DNA from: Lampris incognitus
Lineage: Eukaryota; Chordata; Actinopteri; Lampriformes; Lampridae
Assembly: GCF_029633865.1 (NCBI RefSeq)
Contig: NC_079219.1
Location: forward strand, 50,503,682 to 50,567,681
Direction: 5' to 3'
Length of the DNA: 64,000 nt
A program made the translations under genes and the position numbers. Below the pieces are notes generated by a model. That model had not been told where the DNA came from and did no database searches. It was given only the letters and a program-made list of their open reading frames with translations. Positions 58,688 to 64,000 of the stretch are shown in pieces; the first letter of the stretch is position 1, and every line of letters begins with the position of its first letter.

Positions 58688-59893
58688 GGAGTGTGTAGGT
58701 ATAGATGTCTATACAGAGTGTATAGATGAATAGAGGAGTGTTTAGGTATAGATGTCTATACATAGTGTATAGATGAATAGAGGAGTGTTTAGGTATAGAT
58801 GTCTATACAGAGTGTACAGATGTATAGAGGAGTGTTTAGGTATAGATGTCTATACAGAGTGTACAGATGAATAGAGGAGTGTTTAGGTATAGATGTCTAT
58901 ACAGAGTGTATAGATGAATAGAGGAGTGTTTAGGTATAGATGTCTATACAGAGTGTATAGATGAATAGAGGAGTGTTTAGGTATAGATGTCTATACAGAG
59001 TGTATAGATGAATAGAGGAGTGTTTAGGTATAGATGTCTATACAGTGTACAGATGAATAGAGGAGTGTTTAGGTATAGATGTCTATACATACTGTATAGA
59101 TGAATAGAGGAGTGTTTAGGTATAGATGTCTATACATAGTGTATAGATGAATAGAGGAGTGTTTAGGTATAGATGTCTATACAGAGTGTATGGATGAATA
59201 GAGGAGTGTTTAGGTATAGATGTCTATACATAGTGTATAGATGAATAGAGGAGTGTTTAGGTATAGATGTCTATACAGTGTACAGATGAATAGAGGAGTG
59301 TTTAGGTATAGATGTCTATACATAGTGTATAGATGAATAGAGGAGTGTTTAGGTATAGATGTCTATACATAGTGTACAGATGTATAGAGGAGTGTTTAGG
59401 TATAGATGTCTATACATAGTGTATAGATGAATAGAGGAGTGTTTAGGTATAGATGTCTATACAGTGTACAGATGAATAGAGGAGTGTTTAGGTATAGATG
59501 TCTATACAGGGTGTATGGATGAATAGAGGAGTGTTTAGGTATAGATGTCTATACAGTGTGTATAGATGAATAGAGGAGTGTTTAGGTATAGATGTCTATA
59601 CAGTGTATAGATGAATAGAGGAGTGTTTAGGTATAGATGTCTATACAGAGTGTATAGATGAATTTAGGAGTGTTTAGGTATAGATGTCTATACAGTGTAC
59701 AGATGAATAGAGGAGTGTTTAGGTATAGATGTCTATACAGACTGTATAGATGAATAGAGGAGTGTTTAGGTATAGATGTCTATACAGAGTGTATAGATGA
59801 ATAGAGGAATGTTTAGGTATAGATGTCTATACAGAGTGTATAGATGAATAGAGGAGTGTTTAGGTATAGATGTCTATACAGAGTGTATGGATG
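58688..59893. repeat. 47-bp minisatellite, about 25 units
   Basis: The unit AGTGTTTAGGTATAGATGTC continues TATACAGAGTGTATAGATGA and ATAGAGG. It repeats head to tail over 1.2 kb. Variants lose two bases (TACAGTGTA) or carry TACATAGTG. Each unit holds the palindrome TATAGATGTCTATA. Confidence 0.95.
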
Positions 59894-59924
59894 AATAATG
59901 TCTCAGAAGGGACTGGAAACTTAG

Positions 59925-60440
59925 TTTTTGACCATTAACTAGAGTTTAAATGGCCATGTGTGCTATTCACAGAGGATATGGGAATGTTTGCAATCACAGC
60001 ATTGTAAGACGGCGACAGATGTACTCGTAGGCCCCCTCGGTTTATAAGGTTGGGGATACCTGCAGTTAATTTAGACTGAAGAGGTCACTTATGCCCTTTT
60101 TCCACTACATGCTACTGGCTCAACTCAACTCGACTCGCCCTTTTTTCGTTTTCCATTACTGGAAAGTACCAGCATTTTGGTAACCGTTACCACTTTCCTG
60201 GTACCACTTTTGTCAAGGTTTGAAAAAAAACTGGAACGGGTGCCAAAATCAATGCAGACCAGCTACACTGAGGGGGTACTGTAATGGAAAATGACACTGC
60301 GAGCCGAGCCGAGTCGAGCCGGTACCATGTAGTGGAAAAGGGGTGTTAGATGTGTGATGAAACCTATCCGTCAATAAACGTTGTGTCCAGATGAACTGAT
60401 TCAACCTTCTGTGATGTTCTTCCCTGGGTTACTGAGCAGC
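59925..60440 (+). mobile_element. Penelope-like terminal-repeat fragment
   Basis: GACCATTAACTAGAGTTTAA to GACAGATGTACTCGTAGG matches 49761-49860. From TTTATAAGGTTGGGG onward it matches the right end of the 49584 element, including the MITE at the same site. No reverse transcriptase remains. Confidence 0.7.
60092..60346. mobile_element. TA-flanked MITE, copy 2
   Basis: 255 bp, with the same TGCCC...ACTACATG ends as copy 1 but the interior in the opposite orientation (CAATGCAGACCAGCTACACT here, AGTGTAGCTGGTCTGCATTG there). TA on both sides, in the same position of the Penelope terminal repeat. Confidence 0.75.
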
Positions 60441-60721
60441 AGCAAGACATGACGGAGACGGGTTTGCCTTTCCGATGGCATGTACAGCAAATGGCACCGT
60501 TTTTTAATTTAACGTGGGCTCTTCTTTGAACACAGGGGTATTTCCGAGGTGGCAAACTAAATCACTCGCAAGGGCCCGTTCTCCGCCCAGCACATTGTCG
60601 GAGGGCCCACTCTCTCTACACCCCCACCCCACAGGGCCCCAGTGCAACCGCACTGTCTATATTGATGCCATTGCACTGAAGTGAATGTCAGTCCACACAC
60701 AGATATTGTTTCAATCAGCCT

Positions 60722-60727
60722 TTTATT
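60722..60727 (-). terminator. Polyadenylation signal, unidentified minus-strand gene
   Basis: Minus-strand AATAAA about 1.06 kb beyond the stop at 61784. It would close a 3' UTR covering 60715-61783. Confidence 0.4.
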
Positions 60728-61783
60728 CTGTTAAATCTAAAACGGTGAACAACAGCGCCAGATCAAACTGCAAAAAAAACAAAATCACATCTTTACGCAT
60801 CATTTAACCTACTGAAAGATAATTTAACCAATCCAACGCAATAACCAACTTTACTGAAGAACTGTCTTGAATCAACCTCAAGTGTCTTTTTAAACAGTGG
60901 AAATGGAAAATTCTTGGAAAAAAGGAAGTCCAACTGCTCTTCGGAAACAAGTGGATGGATCACCCACGTCGGAAAAATCTTTCGGAAAAACGAGATTTTC
61001 AAGACCGGCCGGCAATAACTCGTCAGGATCGACACTTTTTGCAGCACATGGATTACAGATTCACAACACACATTTAAACAAAGATTGAAATTTAAGTTTA
61101 TAAAAATATAAAAGGAAATTTCAAAATAAATTATTTTGGTCCGATGTGCTTTCTCTCCTTGACACTAAGTGTCGACTGAGAACCGTAAACAAAAATGACA
61201 AAAAAAAGCAAAAAAGCAGTAGTATATTAACGAACTGAAAAAGGGCCGATCAGTTTGAAAAAGAAATAACAGAAGAAAACCCACTTTTAAGAACTTAAGA
61301 GAAAATGATACCCTAAAAGCTGCCCCACCCAGTCCTGAAGGACTGCATGAAGCATCTCACACTAAAGCACATGAGCCGCCGTCACGTGAAATGACAGCTG
61401 ATCACCAGCGCCTTAGTGTTTACATCCACCTTAATGATTTCTAAGTCAAGCATTGAACATCCACCTTTAAGGAGCCAGACTACGGCTCCATTTTGAAAAC
61501 CACTCAAGACTGAGACTGTGTTCCGGTACCGAAACGTTAGGCATATTACAACATGGAACATTTCTTTTGGCCCCTTTTCCCAGAACACAGCAGGTCTGCC
61601 AACGCAAACCAATGAAAAACATCCAAACAAACAACGGCGGTCTTATCAGAAGACACATACGTACACCGCAGTAAATATGCCCCGGCGAAAGGCTGTGCGG
61701 GGCAGAAAGTGCAAGTTTTCCCCGCCATTTCCTAACAGTAAAAATGTGCAAACCAGACTGCGAAACAGCAGCGCTGTCCTCCA

Positions 61784-61888
61784 TCATAACGTGTGTTTGA
61801 CAGCGGTGACAGGTTGGTGTTTGAGCTGTGGCGTATGCTGCAGCTCTCTGAAGAGGTGGTCCCGCTCCTCCGCATCCAGGAGTAATTG
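61784..61888 (-). CDS. Last coding exon of an unidentified gene
   Basis: A strong acceptor (pyrimidine-rich, CCTCCTTTAG) opens a 35-codon frame QLLLDAEERDHLFRELQHTP... ending KHTL and a TGA stop. The charged leucine-heptad pattern suggests the end of a coiled coil. The rest of the gene must lie beyond base 64000 or in exons I cannot recognise. I do not identify the family. Confidence 0.5.
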   Translation of the reverse strand, partial: QLLLDAEERDHLFRELQHTPQLKHQPVTAVKHTL

Positions 61889-62280
61889 CTAAAGGAGGGG
61901 AGGGGGGGAAAATAAAATCAAGTCAACATCTCCGTTGGAGGTAGCTGTTATGGTGCTGAGAAAATTGATCACTTCTAGAAAGATGTGTGTTATTTTCCAT
62001 GTTTTTATTGTGGAATAATGTGGGGGATGACAGCAGTATGCATCAACGGTTACTGAGATGGTTAACTCATAAATATCTGAGTACTGGTGTACTGGTACTG
62101 AGTACTTATCAGCCTTAGCTGACAGAGCCAGCACCAGCAATCCTTTGGCACATCTTCATGCAACAGACCCATTATTAACTGTACTAGCTGCAGCTGTGTT
62201 TATCCTGCGATGCTAACACAGAGTACCAAGACCAAGACCAAGACCAAGACCAAGACCAGCACCAGCCTGACATGTTTGAG
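61889..62280. other. Unannotated stretch
   Basis: Contains six tandem AAGACC units near 62227-62260. Otherwise nothing recognised. Confidence 0.5.
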
Positions 62281-62326
62281 ACCTTTACATGTTTTTTTGG
62301 GTTTTTTGTACCCCCCCCCTTTTCCT

Positions 62327-62735
62327 TCCCCAATTGTACTTGGCGAATTACCCCGCTCTTCCGAGCCGTCCTGGTCACTGCTCTGTCAATCAGACACAAT
62401 TGGCCATGTCTGCGGGTGGGAAGCTGGATGTGGGTTGTGTGTCCTGGTTACTACACTAGCGCCTCCTCTGGTCGGTTGGGACGCCTGTCCGGTGAGGAGG
62501 GGGAACTGGGGGGAATAGCGTGATCCTCTCACGTGCTACATCCCCCTGGTGAAACTCCTCACCGTCAGGTGAAAAGAAGCGGCTGGCAACTCCACATGTA
62601 TCGGAGGAGGCATGTGGTAGTCTGCAGCCCTCCCTGGATCGGCAGAGGGGGTGGAACAGTGACCGGGACGGCTCGGAAGAGTGGGGTAATTGGCCAAATA
62701 CAATTGGGGTGAAAAAATTGGGGGGGGGGTAAAAA
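62327..62735. mobile_element. Family A SINE with inverted 3' ends
   Basis: A reverse-oriented tail (CCCCAATTGTACTTGGCG to ~62385) is joined to a plus-oriented headless copy (62397-62735) that ends in the complementary ATACAATTGGGG tail. The two ends can pair over about 55 bases. Confidence 0.7.
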
Positions 62736-62929
62736 AAAAAAAGAGTGCTTCAGATGGCGGTAGATGGTGAAGTATGAATGGGAACGTTTGGGAAGCCTCA
62801 TGATTCCCTGCAATAAACCCTTAGCTCAAATAACAATATATTCTACAGTGTAGAAGTCTACTGACAATAGAAACCACCAGGAAAGTGAATCTCTGAGTCT
62901 TCAGTGACTGACACCACAAGCCTATATTG

Positions 62930-63470
62930 CAGAGGCCAGGAACCTTTTTGACTGGGAGAGCCATAAAAGCCAAATATTTCTAAATATATTTCATTGAGAG
63001 CCATATAGTATTTTTAACGTATAATAAATTAAATATGTCTTACTTTTAATGCGACTTCTGGTGCTGCATGACATATCGAAGTGCCGCTTTATATTTGACC
63101 GTTTCATCGATGCAATTTTATCATTGCATATTAGACATACCGCAGATCCTGCTCTCTCCACAAAGGGTTGAAGCGGATAAACTAGTTGGCTATCTGATAA
63201 AATTGATTTCTTCACCTTTACAATGACCCGGACATGCTCGCGAGCCATTGGTCCCCGACCCGACCCACGGGTGACCCGTGACCCGTGAAATTTATCTTCA
63301 AAACTAATTTCTGTTTACTTTAAAATGACACAGTATTATTAAGAAATATCACAAGTATTTTAAAATCAGTTCCAAACTGATTTTTTTTTCCACTCAAAAT
63401 TGTCTGGGAGCCATATGCCGTCACCGGAAGAGCCATATATGGCTCGCAAGCCATAGGTTCCCGACCGCTG
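62930..63470 (-). mobile_element. Short hAT-type DNA transposon with 8-bp target duplication
   Basis: The ends CAGAGGCCAGGAACCT and AGGTTCCCGACCGCTG are imperfect inverted repeats. CTATATTG flanks both sides exactly (62922-62929 and 63471-63478), an 8-bp target duplication as expected for hAT. The minus strand retains FVERAGSAVCLICNDKIASM and KRSNIKRHFD, the zinc-finger start of a hAT transposase. The catalytic region is absent, so this is an internally deleted, non-autonomous copy. Confidence 0.85.
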
Positions 63471-63478
63471 CTATATTG

Positions 63479-64000
63479 GGTCTAACACACGTCCGTGTTC
63501 TGCTGAAACTATCAAAAAAAAGGTGATGGTCATTCTCCATGTCTCTCCTTCGAATTCTCATCTTTGACAATCAGCATGAATTTTGTTGTTTTGACAAAAA
63601 AAGACTCAACAGAAACAGCCAATAAAAGTCCCCAAATTAATTTAAAGTTTTTACGGTCGCTTGAAGTGAACTATTTACTGAATAAAAAGTAACGTGATAA
63701 AATTGCAATAAGAGGCACATTTGCAGAATGAAAAACTTGACGTGAACAGAATTTAATTCTATGATCGGCCGTTTCCTTCAGCTTAACTTTATGTGGGTAA
63801 TGGTGGATGGTAACAGATGGAGGCAGACGGAGGAGGAAATAAAAACCTTCGTTTGGATGATAGATGACAAAAACACAAAAGCAATATTAAACGGCAAATG
63901 CAGCAGTTTATCTATTGCACGTCTCCATTAATAGAAACCTTTTGGGTACGAATCAGTTCTCGACAGGCTTTGACCAGTTTTCCTGTGGTGGTTGAAGTAT
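63479..64000. other. Unannotated window end
   Basis: AT-rich sequence without a supported exon or repeat. Confidence 0.5.

Noticed and set aside
58688-59893. CRISPR array
   Set aside because: Units are contiguous tandem copies without unique spacers, and the DNA is vertebrate.

Overview
The window is vertebrate and almost certainly teleost nuclear DNA. Host genes are split by canonical GT-AG introns. The repeats are typical of fish: very long (AC)n, (TA)n and (GA)n tracts, several tRNA-derived SINE families, a 5S-rRNA-derived SINE, RTE-type LINEs, a Penelope-like element, Ty3/gypsy elements, hAT and Tc1/IS630-type fragments, and MITEs. The species cannot be named from the sequence alone.

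Five host genes are supported by splice-consistent exons. (1) 963-7051, plus strand: the 3' part of an ERG/FLI1-subfamily ETS transcription factor with a pointed domain and an ETS domain; its first exons lie left of the window. (2) 9653-19024, minus: a secreted egg-coat protein of the ZP3 type. Six exons are secure and two C-terminal exons are plausible. It lies tail to tail with the ETS gene. (3) 33029-38869, minus: a complete three-exon, 122-residue GPI-anchored Ly6/uPAR protein with ten cysteines, of the SPACA4/Bouncer type. Its 52-nt signal-peptide exon is easily missed. (4) 40700-57827, minus: a complete eight-exon, 470-residue tektin-family protein, probably TEKTL1 (CCDC105). (5) 61784-61888, minus: the last coding exon of an unidentified gene that continues right of the window. 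Three neighbouring minus-strand genes (ZP3-like, Ly6/SPACA4-like, tektin-like) belong to families tied to gametes or cilia. The host genes are not known to act in one pathway.

Region by region: 1-8.9 kb holds the ETS gene and its SINE-rich 3' UTR. 9.5-19.2 kb holds the ZP gene, with two RTE LINE copies, SINEs and a foldback MITE in its long sixth intron. 19.2-33 kb is gene-poor and repeat-rich: a decayed Ty3/gypsy fossil, compound microsatellites, fragments of a Tc1/IS630-like transposase and CTCF-like motifs. 33-39 kb holds the Ly6 gene, with a shrunken gypsy fossil in its 5-kb intron. 40.3-57.8 kb holds the tektin-like gene. 57.8-64 kb holds a 1.2-kb minisatellite, a Penelope end fragment, one terminal exon, an inverted SINE pair and a short hAT element with a perfect 8-bp target duplication.

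The most striking structure is a nested stack inside intron 1 of the tektin-like gene. An RTE LINE is split by a Penelope-like element (13-bp target duplication). The Penelope-like element is in turn split by a whole-looking Ty3/gypsy element of the Mag type, with 210-bp LTRs identical as read and 5-bp ATGAG target repeats. It also carries a TA-flanked MITE in its terminal repeat. A second notable structure is a perfect 125-bp inverted repeat with an 11-bp spacer in intron 6 of the same gene.
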